Shown here: piece by piece, positions 9,022 through 15,948 of the stretch | Layout of the letters: every line of letters starts with the position of its first letter | Numbering within the stretch: position 1 is the stretch's first letter | Assembly: GCA_023484645.1 (NCBI GenBank) | Contig: JAMCZZ010000001.1 | Coordinates: forward strand, 1-26,409 | Direction: 5' to 3' | Source: Patescibacteria group bacterium | GTDB lineage: Bacteria; Patescibacteria; UBA1384; XYA2-FULL-43-10; 1-14-0-10-43-13 | DNA: 26,409 bases | The notes under the pieces: generated by a model | The model's input: the letters and a program-made list of their open reading frames with translations, nothing else | The model's database searches: none | What the model was told of the DNA's origin: nothing | Program-made: the position numbers and the translations under genes

Positions 9022-9591
9022 ATGAAAAGAAAAATCGAGCTACATGAAAAGAAAGTAGAATACACCCTAAGGGTGAGTAAGCGAGCTCGACGAATGAGAT
9101 TGGCTATCTATTGCGATGGCAATTTTGTGGTAACAGCGCCACGCAATATGAATGAGAATATCATTGAGCAATTCATAATTAGAAAATCACAGTGGATACT
9201 TGATAAGCTGGATTATTTCAAAAGCATTTCTAGCCAAGTATTCGCGAAAGGCACTAAAAAAGATTACAGCGAATACAAAAATCAAGCACTGGCTTTGGCT
9301 AAAAAGAGAATTGAGTATTTTAACAAGACTTATAGTTTCAAATTCAACAAGATCAATATCAAAAATCAGAAAACTCGCTGGGGTAGCTGTTCAAGAAAAG
9401 GTAACCTTAATTTTAACTACAAAATTGCCTTACTTCCCGAGAGGCTGGCCGATTACATTATCGTCCACGAGCTCTGTCATTTAAAAGAATTTAATCACTC
9501 GCAAAAGTTTTGGAATTTGGTTGCCAAGGTGATGCCTGATTATTTGGAAATCAGAAATGAACTGAAGAGAAGCGGAATCAAATTTATATAG
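9022..9591 (+). CDS. YgjP-like (DUF45) metallopeptidase-family protein linked to type I R-M
   Basis: The protein has 189 residues. The zinc-binding motif H-E-L-C-H (149-153) is followed by a third histidine (His159) in NHSQKFW, the pattern of the YgjP/DUF45 family of M48-related metal-dependent hydrolases. The N-terminal half (basic, VKYTLRVSKRARRMRL-type sequence) and the TRWGSCS segment are also typical. Members of this family are frequently encoded beside hsdR genes, but their substrate is not well defined. It starts 2 bases after hsdR and a strong terminator follows, so it is the last gene of the operon. Confidence 0.88.
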   Translation: MKRKIELHEKKVEYTLRVSKRARRMRLAIYCDGNFVVTAPRNMNENIIEQFIIRKSQWILDKLDYFKSISSQVFAKGTKKDYSEYKNQALALAKKRIEYFNKTYSFKFNKINIKNQKTRWGSCSRKGNLNFNYKIALLPERLADYIIVHELCHLKEFNHSQKFWNLVAKVMPDYLEIRNELKRSGIKFI

Positions 9592-9611
9592 TTTAGGATT
9601 TAGCTAATTTT

Positions 9612-9647
9612 ATACAAAATAACGCCAGTAATGGCGTTATTTTGTAT
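9612..9647 (+). terminator. Terminator of the hsd operon
   Basis: A perfect 15-bp stem (9612-9626 with 9633-9647) has a 6-base loop (AGTAAT). It is GC-rich near the loop, with a T-rich 3' arm. It lies 20 bases after the metallopeptidase stop. The arms are AT-rich on both sides, so it could act in both directions. Confidence 0.75.
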
Positions 9648-9664
9648 TTAGGGGAATAACCTTA

Positions 9665-9715
9665 TTGACTTATTTAATTACATGGTATATCATTCCCAAT
9701 ATGGGAGCATATCAT
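9665..9715 (+). promoter_or_regulatory. Promoter and operator of higBA
   Basis: TTGACT (9665-9670), a 17-base spacer and TATCAT (9688-9693) match the consensus at 5 of 6 bases each. Right after the -10 box is an inverted repeat TCCCA-ATA-TGGGA (9694-9706), flanked by two direct copies of ATATCAT (9687-9693 and 9709-9715). The layout suits autorepression by the HTH antitoxin encoded downstream. Confidence 0.55.
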
Positions 9716-9734
9716 AATGTAATTACTTATAAAC

Positions 9735-10022
9735 ATGAAGTTACTAGGAAAAACAACACTGCACGATTTTAAAACTAGACACGCCGATGCTAAGCCTAGT
9801 ATTGAGTCATGGGAAGCGGAAGTTGAGGAAGCTCAATGGGATACTCCCCACCAATTAAAGTCGAGGTATCCTAAAGCGAGCTTTGTCGGCGGTCTGCAGG
9901 TTGTATTCAATTTTTGTTGGAATAAGTATAGGTTACTGACGACGGTTAATTATAAGAATAAGATAATTTTAGTTGAAAAAATTGGTACTCATAAAGAATA
10001 TGATAAATGGAATTTAAATTAA
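9735..10022 (+). CDS. higB: HigB-family toxin (RelE-superfamily mRNA interferase)
   Basis: The protein has 95 residues, the normal size for the family. Family marks are the start of an alpha helix in LHDFKTRHADAK, the conserved W (SWEAEVEEAQW), VVFNFCWNKYRLLTTVNY and the C-terminal IGTHKEYDKW. HigB toxins cleave mRNA in ribosome-dependent fashion. The gene precedes its antitoxin, the usual higBA order, with 5 bases between stop and the favoured higA start. A promoter and operator lie just upstream. In NKYRL the segment NFCWNKYRL has a tryptophan where glycine is common; this is probably tolerated. Confidence 0.88.
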   Translation: MKLLGKTTLHDFKTRHADAKPSIESWEAEVEEAQWDTPHQLKSRYPKASFVGGLQVVFNFCWNKYRLLTTVNYKNKIILVEKIGTHKEYDKWNLN

Positions 10023-10027
10023 AAAAT

Positions 10028-11239
10028 ATGAGCAAAATTAAATTTATAAAAACTGAATCAGACTATAAAGAAGCACTTGATTTAATCAAGGTGTTATTAA
10101 GTCATGACCCCGATCCTAATTCTGACGAAGGTGAACAACTTTCTTTACTTAGCGCCCTCGTCCAAGATTATGAATCCCGTTCTTTACCGGAATCACTTCC
10201 TAATCCGATTGATGCAATTAAATTTAGAATGGAGCAAGCTGATCTTAAACCAGCTGACTTAATACCATATATCGGAAGTAGAGGAAGAGTCTCTGAAATA
10301 CTTTCTGGCAAACGCCCGCTTACTCTAGAAATGGTAAGGGCCTTAGAAGTTGGGCTTGGAATTCCAGCAAAAGTCTTAATAAGAAAACCTGAAATAGAAA
10401 GTAATTCAGAATATCAAGGTTGGGATAATCGCTTGGTTACGGAAATGGAATCTCGTGGCTACTTTGGCGACAAAACACTTAAAAAATTTAGCAAATTATA
10501 TTTGTTAAAAGATTTCTTTTCTTCAATTGGCGCTCAACCACAAATGGCAGTAATGCTACGTAAATCAAACTACAGATCATCTCCTCTTACAGATAAAAGA
10601 GCATTAATCGCTTGGTCAAATCGCGTAATTCAAAAAGCTAAAAAAATAAAAACTACAAAAAAATACAAAGATGGCACCGTCGATCTTAATTTTATGCAAG
10701 AATTTGTAAAATTAAGCTCTAAAGAAGACGGGGTTATTTTAGCGCAAAAACATCTTAAGGAGATCGGTATTATTTTGGTGGTCGAACCTCATTTTTCTAA
10801 AACGTATTTAGATGGAGCCGCGATTTTAGTCAATAAAGAAAATCCTATTATTGGATTAACTTTAAGATATGACCGCCTAGATAATTTCTGGTTTACATTA
10901 ATGCACGAATTGGCTCATATTTCATTGCACTACAATCAAGATGTTAGTTTGTTCTATGACGAATTAGAAACCACCCCAGTTGATTTGGATGAAAAAGAAA
11001 AAGAGGCAGATTCCTTGGCCGAAGAATCTTTGTTGCCTAAAGCTAAATGGGAAATCAGTCCAGCAAGACTAATTCCGTCTTCAATGGCAGCAAATAGCCT
11101 CGCCAAAGAACTGGGAGTGCATGTCGCTATTATTGCTGGTCAAATTAGACACAAAGGCAATAAATACGTTTATCTTAATAAAATTATCAACGAGGCTAAA
11201 GTAAGAAATTACTTTCCTGATGAAAAATGGACTAAATAA
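10028..11239 (+). CDS. higA: HigA-like antitoxin fused to an ImmA/IrrE-type metallopeptidase
   Basis: The protein has 403 residues from the ATG at 10028. An ATG at 10007 inside higB would add 7 residues, but 10028 fits the short stop-to-start spacing of the neighbouring genes. The N-terminal part is an XRE-type helix-turn-helix as in HigA (LKPADLIPYIGSRGRVSEIL, then GKRPLTLEMVRALEVGLGIP). The C-terminal half is an ImmA/IrrE peptidase domain with the zinc motif H-E-L-A-H (293-297) and the downstream acidic segment EKEADSLAEESLLP, which supplies the third ligand. Such proteins repress their own promoter and may be controlled by proteolysis. It likely neutralises the HigB toxin; the protease part may sense stress or a phage factor, which is inference. 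The Beta-family gene starts 5 bases later, so it may be co-transcribed. Confidence 0.88.
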   Translation: MSKIKFIKTESDYKEALDLIKVLLSHDPDPNSDEGEQLSLLSALVQDYESRSLPESLPNPIDAIKFRMEQADLKPADLIPYIGSRGRVSEILSGKRPLTLEMVRALEVGLGIPAKVLIRKPEIESNSEYQGWDNRLVTEMESRGYFGDKTLKKFSKLYLLKDFFSSIGAQPQMAVMLRKSNYRSSPLTDKRALIAWSNRVIQKAKKIKTTKKYKDGTVDLNFMQEFVKLSSKEDGVILAQKHLKEIGIILVVEPHFSKTYLDGAAILVNKENPIIGLTLRYDRLDNFWFTLMHELAHISLHYNQDVSLFYDELETTPVDLDEKEKEADSLAEESLLPKAKWEISPARLIPSSMAANSLAKELGVHVAIIAGQIRHKGNKYVYLNKIINEAKVRNYFPDEKWTK

Positions 11240-11244
11240 ATAAT

Positions 11245-12342
11245 ATGTTTAATTCAAAACACTACATACCAATATTAAAATGGAAACGAGCCGAACAAGG
11301 TGCTTTGGAGGGTTTGAGTGAGGAAAATAAAAAAAATATCACTCCGCTGATCCAATTTGTTATGCCAAAACAGAAACCCCAGGATACTTTGGAGGATGTT
11401 GTGGCAAAATTCAAAAAACAACTACCTTTGATTCCGGATAGAATAATTGAAGTTTGGGGCAAAGATCCTATTTTTGTTGATTTCAGTCTGTTGTTTACTA
11501 CTGAGCTAAAAATCGACAGCATAAAATCAATTCTAACGGAAGGTAATCAAAAACGAGCCGTCTTTATTCCCGTTGTCCATCTAAATGATGACCCCGAGAT
11601 TAAGAGTGCGGCCTGTTTATTGGCTGACAAAACCAAGAGTGGTCTTTGTTTGCGATTGGTGTGTTCAGATTTTGCTGATTTATCAAAATTGAATAATGAT
11701 ATCACCGATTTTATTTCAAAAAACAAGATAGATAAAAGCAACGTCGATTTGTTGGTGGATATAAAAGAGCTTGAGGGAGATGGGGAAAAATATAAAAAAT
11801 ATTTTGAACTCAGTCAAAATATTGTTGATTTATTAAAATGGAGAACCTTTATTTTCTCTGGTAGTGCTTTTCCAAAAGACTTGTCGCAATGTAAAATTGA
11901 TGAAGAGAATCTGATCCCTCGTGTTGAATGGAGAAAATGGAAAGAGCAATATTCTAATACAGGTATCCAAAGAAAGCCGTCCTTTTCCGATTATACCATT
12001 CAATATCCTATATATGAGGAAATCTCTCAATTCTTTCATCCTACATCAAGTATAAAATATACGCTGGATGAAGATTGGTTAATAATGAAAGGAAAAAGAC
12101 AAAAATTCGAATTATATTTAGCTAGTGCCGCTGAATTAATAAAAGACAATCGATATTACGGTGAAAATTTTAGCTCAGGCGATAAACATATTGCCGAAAA
12201 AGCTAAACATTTTCCTAAATACATGGAAGGAAAAAATAAAGGAGTAGATATTAAAGGCACTGGAAGCACAGAAACATGGTTAGTGGCTGGCATTAACCAC
12301 CATATGACAATAGCGGCGACTCAGATCGCCAATCTGTCCTAA
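11245..12342 (+). CDS. Beta family protein (phage T4 Beta-protein-like)
   Basis: The protein has 365 residues. The opening HYIPILKWKRAEQGALEGL, the ITPLIQF segment and the general layout match the Beta family (named after a T4 protein, of unknown biochemical role). No catalytic motif is obvious, and a TIM-barrel-like alternation of strands and helices is possible. It begins 5 bases after higA and so may be in the same transcript. Its last 50 bases overlap the convergent sce7726-family gene. Beta and sce7726 family genes often sit side by side in accessory regions, which suggests they act together, but the function is not known to me. Confidence 0.8.
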   Translation: MFNSKHYIPILKWKRAEQGALEGLSEENKKNITPLIQFVMPKQKPQDTLEDVVAKFKKQLPLIPDRIIEVWGKDPIFVDFSLLFTTELKIDSIKSILTEGNQKRAVFIPVVHLNDDPEIKSAACLLADKTKSGLCLRLVCSDFADLSKLNNDITDFISKNKIDKSNVDLLVDIKELEGDGEKYKKYFELSQNIVDLLKWRTFIFSGSAFPKDLSQCKIDEENLIPRVEWRKWKEQYSNTGIQRKPSFSDYTIQYPIYEEISQFFHPTSSIKYTLDEDWLIMKGKRQKFELYLASAAELIKDNRYYGENFSSGDKHIAEKAKHFPKYMEGKNKGVDIKGTGSTETWLVAGINHHMTIAATQIANLS

Positions 12343-12919
12343 AGAAAATTGTCTCTCTAACTTTTTTATTTAAAGTTTTCTGATCTAAAACAGTAGATAA
12401 TTTAGTATAAATTAAATCTCTAGGCTTGGAACGCAATCCCTTTGCTTCGTCAATATCCTCGAGAATTCTAAGGGCCTCCTCTCTCCAAAGAAGTTTTGCT
12501 ACAGACAACTGATTTTGTGCCTTATTGGTTTCCTCTTTCCTGATAGTGTTAAAAATAACATTTCCATTAGTATCTGTTTTCGCGACTATGACGCCCCACC
12601 AATCGGGAACAATCTTTATTGCTTCGTATAAATGACTTTTACCAACCACGAGTGTCATTTTATCAAACACAGAATTATATACTTGAATTTGTTCAGGTAA
12701 CCTAAATAGAGTGTCTTGATCACTTTTTATTTCATATCCATGCATAACACCATTCACCACAGCAATATCAACCCTTGCATCACCATGATGCAATCCTAAT
12801 TCATCTATAATTCTAACGTGTTTATCCTTAGCGTGTTTTTTCTCTAATTTTTTTCTCAAAACAACTCGTATCATTGAGTCATTTGTTGGTGTAATTTGAT
12901 AAGACATTTTTATCTTCAT
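12293..12919 (-). CDS. sce7726 family protein, predicted PD-(D/E)XK nuclease fold
   Basis: The protein has 208 residues from the ATG at 12919; an ATG at 12907 (Met5) is an alternative. The core ELGLHHGDARVDIAVV...HGYEIKSD...LPEQIQVYNSVFDKMTLVVG is characteristic of the sce7726 family. Asp51 and the E-I-K motif (Glu63, Lys65) form a PD-(D/E)XK-type active site as in restriction endonuclease-like folds. The gene is convergent with the Beta-family gene and shares 50 bases with it. A nuclease acting with the Beta protein is the natural guess; the target is unknown. Confidence 0.82.
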   Translation of the reverse strand: MKIKMSYQITPTNDSMIRVVLRKKLEKKHAKDKHVRIIDELGLHHGDARVDIAVVNGVMHGYEIKSDQDTLFRLPEQIQVYNSVFDKMTLVVGKSHLYEAIKIVPDWWGVIVAKTDTNGNVIFNTIRKEETNKAQNQLSVAKLLWREEALRILEDIDEAKGLRSKPRDLIYTKLSTVLDQKTLNKKVRETIFFRTDWRSESPLLSYGG

Positions 12920-12932
12920 GAGATTGAATTTC

Positions 12933-12959
12933 TCTATAATTATTTTATCACAAAATCAA
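12933..12959 (-). promoter_or_regulatory. Putative promoter of the sce7726-family gene
   Basis: On the minus strand TTGATT (12954-12959) and TATAGA (12933-12938) are separated by 15 bases, 14 bases before the start codon at 12919. The spacing is short, so confidence is limited. Confidence 0.33.
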
Positions 12960-13053
12960 AAATATGGACATATTAAATCCCAATATTCACAGATTTTAGC
13001 TGTTGGTAACTCGACTTCGCAAACCCCTGTTATTAAGCTAAAGTACAAAGACC

Positions 13054-13082
13054 TTTAAATCCTTTGGATTTTCTGGTAAAAT
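13054..13082 (+). promoter_or_regulatory. Putative promoter of the structured RNA
   Basis: TTTAAA (13054-13059), a 17-base spacer and an extended -10 TGGTAAAAT (TAAAAT at 13077-13082). Transcription would start near 13089. An inverted repeat AAATCC-TTT-GGATTT (13057-13071) overlaps the -35 region and spacer and could be an operator. The same TGnTAAAAT form precedes the HD-domain gene near 20087. Confidence 0.5.
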
Positions 13083-13088
13083 GTACTT

Positions 13089-13302
13089 AATAATTTAATA
13101 TTACTGGCCGAAAGACCAGCGACCTAACCCCTTTGGTTTTCCAAAGGATATGGTCGGGAAACCCCAACGAAGATACTGAACCCCGCGTTCAGCGACTCTT
13201 CGTTGGGTCATATCGGGAAACTGGTATGGGACCGCAAGGTCTAGCTGGCGCGGGGTTCTGTGTATCCAAAACTTTCCGCCAGCTATTGAAAAGCTGGTTT
13301 TT
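13089..13302 (+). ncRNA. Candidate structured RNA of unknown class with intrinsic terminator
   Basis: About 210 bases carry a dense set of inverted repeats. These are CTGG-[CCGAAAGA]-CCAG (13104-13119, GAAA loop); CCTTTGG/CCAAAGG with UUUU loop (13130-13147); GATATG/CATATC (13147-13152 with 13209-13214); a 10-bp stem 13163-13172 with 13198-13207 containing CTGAAC/GTTCAG (13176-13192); GACC-GCAA-GGTC (13230-13241); and AGCTGGCG/CGCCAGCT (13243-13250 with 13277-13284). The terminator CCAGCT/AGCTGG (13279-13297) is followed by five T. Bases 13178-13187 are fully complementary to 13249-13258, which allows a pseudoknot. TCGGGAAAC occurs twice (13154-13162 and ATCGGGAAAC near 13212-13221). CCAGCGACC (13116-13124) could close the whole as an outer stem with GGTC..GCTGG (13238-13248), competing with the stem before the terminator. 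It may be a stand-alone RNA or a leader of the next gene. Confidence 0.6.
13279..13302 (+). terminator. Terminator at the 3' end of the structured RNA
   Basis: A 6-bp stem CCAGCT (13279-13284) / AGCTGG (13292-13297) with a 7-base loop is followed by TTTTT. Its left arm also takes part in an upstream 8-bp stem (13243-13250 with 13277-13284), so the two folds exclude each other. Confidence 0.6.
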
Positions 13303-13328
13303 ATTATTAATTAACACCCAACAAAATT

Positions 13329-14099
13329 ATGAACAGTCTATTTTTAGTCCTCTTATTACTCTCTTTCGTCGGTATCATTATCGGCTTAATCAAGCCGTCA
13401 GTTGTCAAAATGAAATCACGCAAACAATCACTGTTAGTATTTGGCGGCTCAACGGTATTGTTCTTTATATTATTCGGTATAACAGCCGATCCAGTTCCAA
13501 CTACTCCATCTAAGCCAGAGACCACGGTCGCACAACAAACCGAAAGTCCAAAAGCCAATGAGACAAAACAACCTGCATCAAAAACAGCAGAACAAACAGT
13601 ACAACAGCCTGCTCCACAGCCAAAAACTCTTGAAGAAAAAATAACAGATGCAATCAATAGCTCTCTTGGTTCAAAAACGAATACAGACAAACAAAGAGTG
13701 GTTAGTGTTGAAATTACCAAGTATGACGCGAGTATGATTTCCGCGTATAAATATAAAAGCGGAGAGACGGTTGTTTATCCGCTAATAAAGATAAATGCCG
13801 ACGAGAATTTAACTACCAATCTTCAGAAGAACACAATGCACGACGAAGCAGTTAAAATTGCCAAAGCTGTTTTTTCAGTAGATCAAACAATCGGAGATAT
13901 AATCATTTGGTCTCAGCTTCCTGTTAAAGATCAATACGGCAACGTTAAAGACGATACTGCTATTATTTACTCAATGTCTCGATCTTTATTTGATAAAGTG
14001 AATTGGAGTAATTTCAGCTATCGCGACTTACCGACACTTCTAAAAACAGAACATAACATTGATGACAGAAATAATTACTCGGAGAGTATTAAATTCTAG
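13329..14099 (+). CDS. Two-helix membrane protein with proline/threonine-rich linker and exported C-terminal domain
   Basis: The protein has 256 residues and I cannot assign a family. Hydrophobic helices lie at about 2-21 and 34-51, separated by a basic loop (KPSVVKMKSRKQ), so the loop is probably cytoplasmic and the C-terminus outside. A low-complexity P/T/Q/E-rich linker (about 54-98) leads to a compact domain of about 155 residues (from LEEKITDAINSSLG). The start lies 26 bases after the T run of the upstream terminator, so transcription must either read through it or start within the RNA. Its stop codon directly abuts the stop codon of the convergent terminase gene. The role is unknown. 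Confidence 0.75.
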   Translation: MNSLFLVLLLLSFVGIIIGLIKPSVVKMKSRKQSLLVFGGSTVLFFILFGITADPVPTTPSKPETTVAQQTESPKANETKQPASKTAEQTVQQPAPQPKTLEEKITDAINSSLGSKTNTDKQRVVSVEITKYDASMISAYKYKSGETVVYPLIKINADENLTTNLQKNTMHDEAVKIAKAVFSVDQTIGDIIIWSQLPVKDQYGNVKDDTAIIYSMSRSLFDKVNWSNFSYRDLPTLLKTEHNIDDRNNYSESIKF

Positions 14100-15545
14100 T
14101 TATAAGAAAATCACTCGTGGCCTTGGTTTATTCGCAAAGATAATAAATTGATTGACCACAATAGAAAAAGCGTCAGCAAGATCATCGTGTTTTTCGACAC
14201 CAAAACCAATCAGTTGAGTTATGAGTTCCTCAGCTCCTTTCTTTGGGAACATTACTAGTCCCTCTTTAATTGCCGATGTTGTTAATGCTAGTCGTTCTCT
14301 TTTGTCGCCATGCGGCGATACTCCCTCAACATGCAATCCTCCATTTTTAAGTTGCTGAATTAGCGCCTCTTGATAAGCAACTTTTTCAATAAATATCTTT
14401 GGGTAACGATCCGTTTCTCTTTTTGATGTAGCAATCAGTTTAATTTGGTTTACCTGCTCTGGGAAAGTGATTCGTTTATTGAGTGGATACGGAGCAACAT
14501 ACGCCCATTTTTTATCTCCGTGGCTGTAAATTTTTAACGTTACTATCGCCGTACAATCGGCTCCGCTTTTTTCCGAAATAGCCAAGTCGACCCCGATGTA
14601 GTCGATATAATAATCATCTTGAGGTCGTTCTTCTGGGTCGTAGTATTTAATCCGTTCGGGATGAACAACCCGATCCGTATCAGAAACAATTCGCAACAAG
14701 TATTCTCGTTGCCAAGCAGTATCATTTCCTGATTTTAATTTTTCTTCTTCAACCGCTTTAGTGTTCGGATATTTACCTGGCCAGGCAACAATATTGTTCT
14801 TGTCAAAAAGCGGATAGGCCTTGAATACTCCGTCGATTCTTTTTTCTTCCACGTCCGACTTTAGACGCATAATAAGGGAATCTTCATGGAGAAGATTCCC
14901 GACAATTACCAGTCTTGTATTTCTGTCTCCGGCTGGAATAACCTCGCCAGTTAGCCATTGATAGGTTTTCTGCCTACTTTCTCGAGTTTTTACCGACGCA
15001 AGGTCTTCCACGTCATCGCAAATAATAACATCGGGGCGATATTGATGATGTCTTATGCCTCGAATGCTTTGCTCACTGGAAGCGGCAGTAATTCGGGCAT
15101 TAAGATTTGAAAATACCAACGACGAAGATCCCCATTCATCGCTTTCTTCCTGAAACGGCCCCAGATCATTTTGTAGTAATTGGTTTCCCTCAAGTTCTCG
15201 TTTTAAATTCATCATATGCTGTTTAGCTTGGGTTCTCGTTTGGCAAAGAATTAACACAAACTTCTTTTCTTGCTCACCGAGAATCGCCCATATCGGGTAG
15301 GACATTGTGAGAATGGTCGACTTGGCAGAACCGCGAAAAGCTACAACGAATAAATTTTTAACATCAGTTCTCTCTGAAAGATGAAAAATCTCTTTTTGAA
15401 ATGGGGCGGTTTCGTATTTTACATAATGGGCAAAATAGAAATGGAAAAAGAACAAATGCGACCGTTTAGTTATGGCAATGCGGATGTTACGATCCTTGAA
15501 CATCTGTTCCGCCAGAGTCGGAGATAGTAGGTTGTTCGTGGTCAT
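14100..15545 (-). CDS. terL: Phage terminase large subunit (ATPase-nuclease)
   Basis: The protein has 481 residues from the ATG at 15545, which reads MTTNNLLSP; a start 14 codons upstream is possible but would lengthen the overlap with terS. The Walker A-like motif is FRGSAKST (70-77), Walker B IICDDVED (174-181), and a coupling motif VIVGNLLHED sits at 213-222. The C-terminal RNase H-like nuclease shows Asp320 (GVDLAIS), Glu388 and Asp454/Asp455/Asp458 (HDDLADAF). It packages phage DNA into proheads with ATP hydrolysis and cuts the concatemer. It overlaps terS by 59 bases. All motifs are intact, yet no portal or capsid gene follows: the next gene faces it with zero spacing. Confidence 0.93.
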   Translation of the reverse strand: MTTNNLLSPTLAEQMFKDRNIRIAITKRSHLFFFHFYFAHYVKYETAPFQKEIFHLSERTDVKNLFVVAFRGSAKSTILTMSYPIWAILGEQEKKFVLILCQTRTQAKQHMMNLKRELEGNQLLQNDLGPFQEESDEWGSSSLVFSNLNARITAASSEQSIRGIRHHQYRPDVIICDDVEDLASVKTRESRQKTYQWLTGEVIPAGDRNTRLVIVGNLLHEDSLIMRLKSDVEEKRIDGVFKAYPLFDKNNIVAWPGKYPNTKAVEEEKLKSGNDTAWQREYLLRIVSDTDRVVHPERIKYYDPEERPQDDYYIDYIGVDLAISEKSGADCTAIVTLKIYSHGDKKWAYVAPYPLNKRITFPEQVNQIKLIATSKRETDRYPKIFIEKVAYQEALIQQLKNGGLHVEGVSPHGDKRERLALTTSAIKEGLVMFPKKGAEELITQLIGFGVEKHDDLADAFSIVVNQFIIFANKPRPRVIFL

Positions 15546-15948
15546 AGTTATTTTCTTGAATACTTTCTTCTGTGCCCAAAGAAGCAAGGCGCAACGCCTC
15601 AGCTACGACCGCTTGCTGTTCTGGCGTTAGTTCGTTCTGAGGAGATTCAATGCGCCCCGTGACTTCTACACGATCCTTAAACTTCGGACTGCGTTTCCTG
15701 AGCCAAAAAGATATTGCTTGCCAGTTTTTTTCTCTGATTAATGAAATCAATTGTGATTCGCTCATTTCATTAATGAGCGCCTCGCCCTCGGCAAGCGCTT
15801 CTTCAAGCGCCTTATTAAATTCCTCGTCTTCATCTCGCCAGCGATAGGCAGAGGAACGAGCCACCCCGACCTTTTCGCAAGCAACCTGAATAATCGGGAT
15901 TTTACGGATTTGCGCTAAAAATAATTCTTTTGTTCTGTCTTTTTTCAT
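15487..15948 (-). CDS. terS: Phage terminase small subunit
   Basis: The protein has 153 residues from the ATG at 15948 (MKKDRTKELF). A longer frame upstream is covered by the methyltransferase gene and is not used. A helix-turn-helix at about 15-45 (IIQVACEKVGVARSSAYRW) recognises phage DNA, followed by an acidic helical part and a KFKDRVEVTG segment seen in many small terminases. It should load the large subunit at the packaging site. It overlaps the upstream methyltransferase stop by 4 bases (ATGA type) and the terL start by 59 bases, so the three genes form one translational unit. Confidence 0.88.
   Translation of the reverse strand: MKKDRTKELFLAQIRKIPIIQVACEKVGVARSSAYRWRDEDEEFNKALEEALAEGEALINEMSESQLISLIREKNWQAISFWLRKRSPKFKDRVEVTGRIESPQNELTPEQQAVVAEALRLASLGTEESIQENNYDHEQPTISDSGGTDVQGS

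Noticed and set aside
13187..13197. GTTCAGCGACT recalls a conserved element of group I introns
   Set aside because: The other conserved intron elements and exon context are missing and the region is too short.
13227..13236. TGGGACCGCA resembles the T-box consensus UGGNACCGCG, suggesting a tRNA-sensing riboswitch
   Set aside because: The match lies in a GACC-GCAA-GGTC hairpin rather than in an antiterminator bulge, no specifier stem I is recognisable, and the downstream gene is not an aminoacyl-tRNA or amino acid gene.
13133..13513. Open frame of 126 codons on the plus strand
   Set aside because: It runs through the structured RNA and the start of the membrane protein gene in another frame, and its composition is not protein-like.
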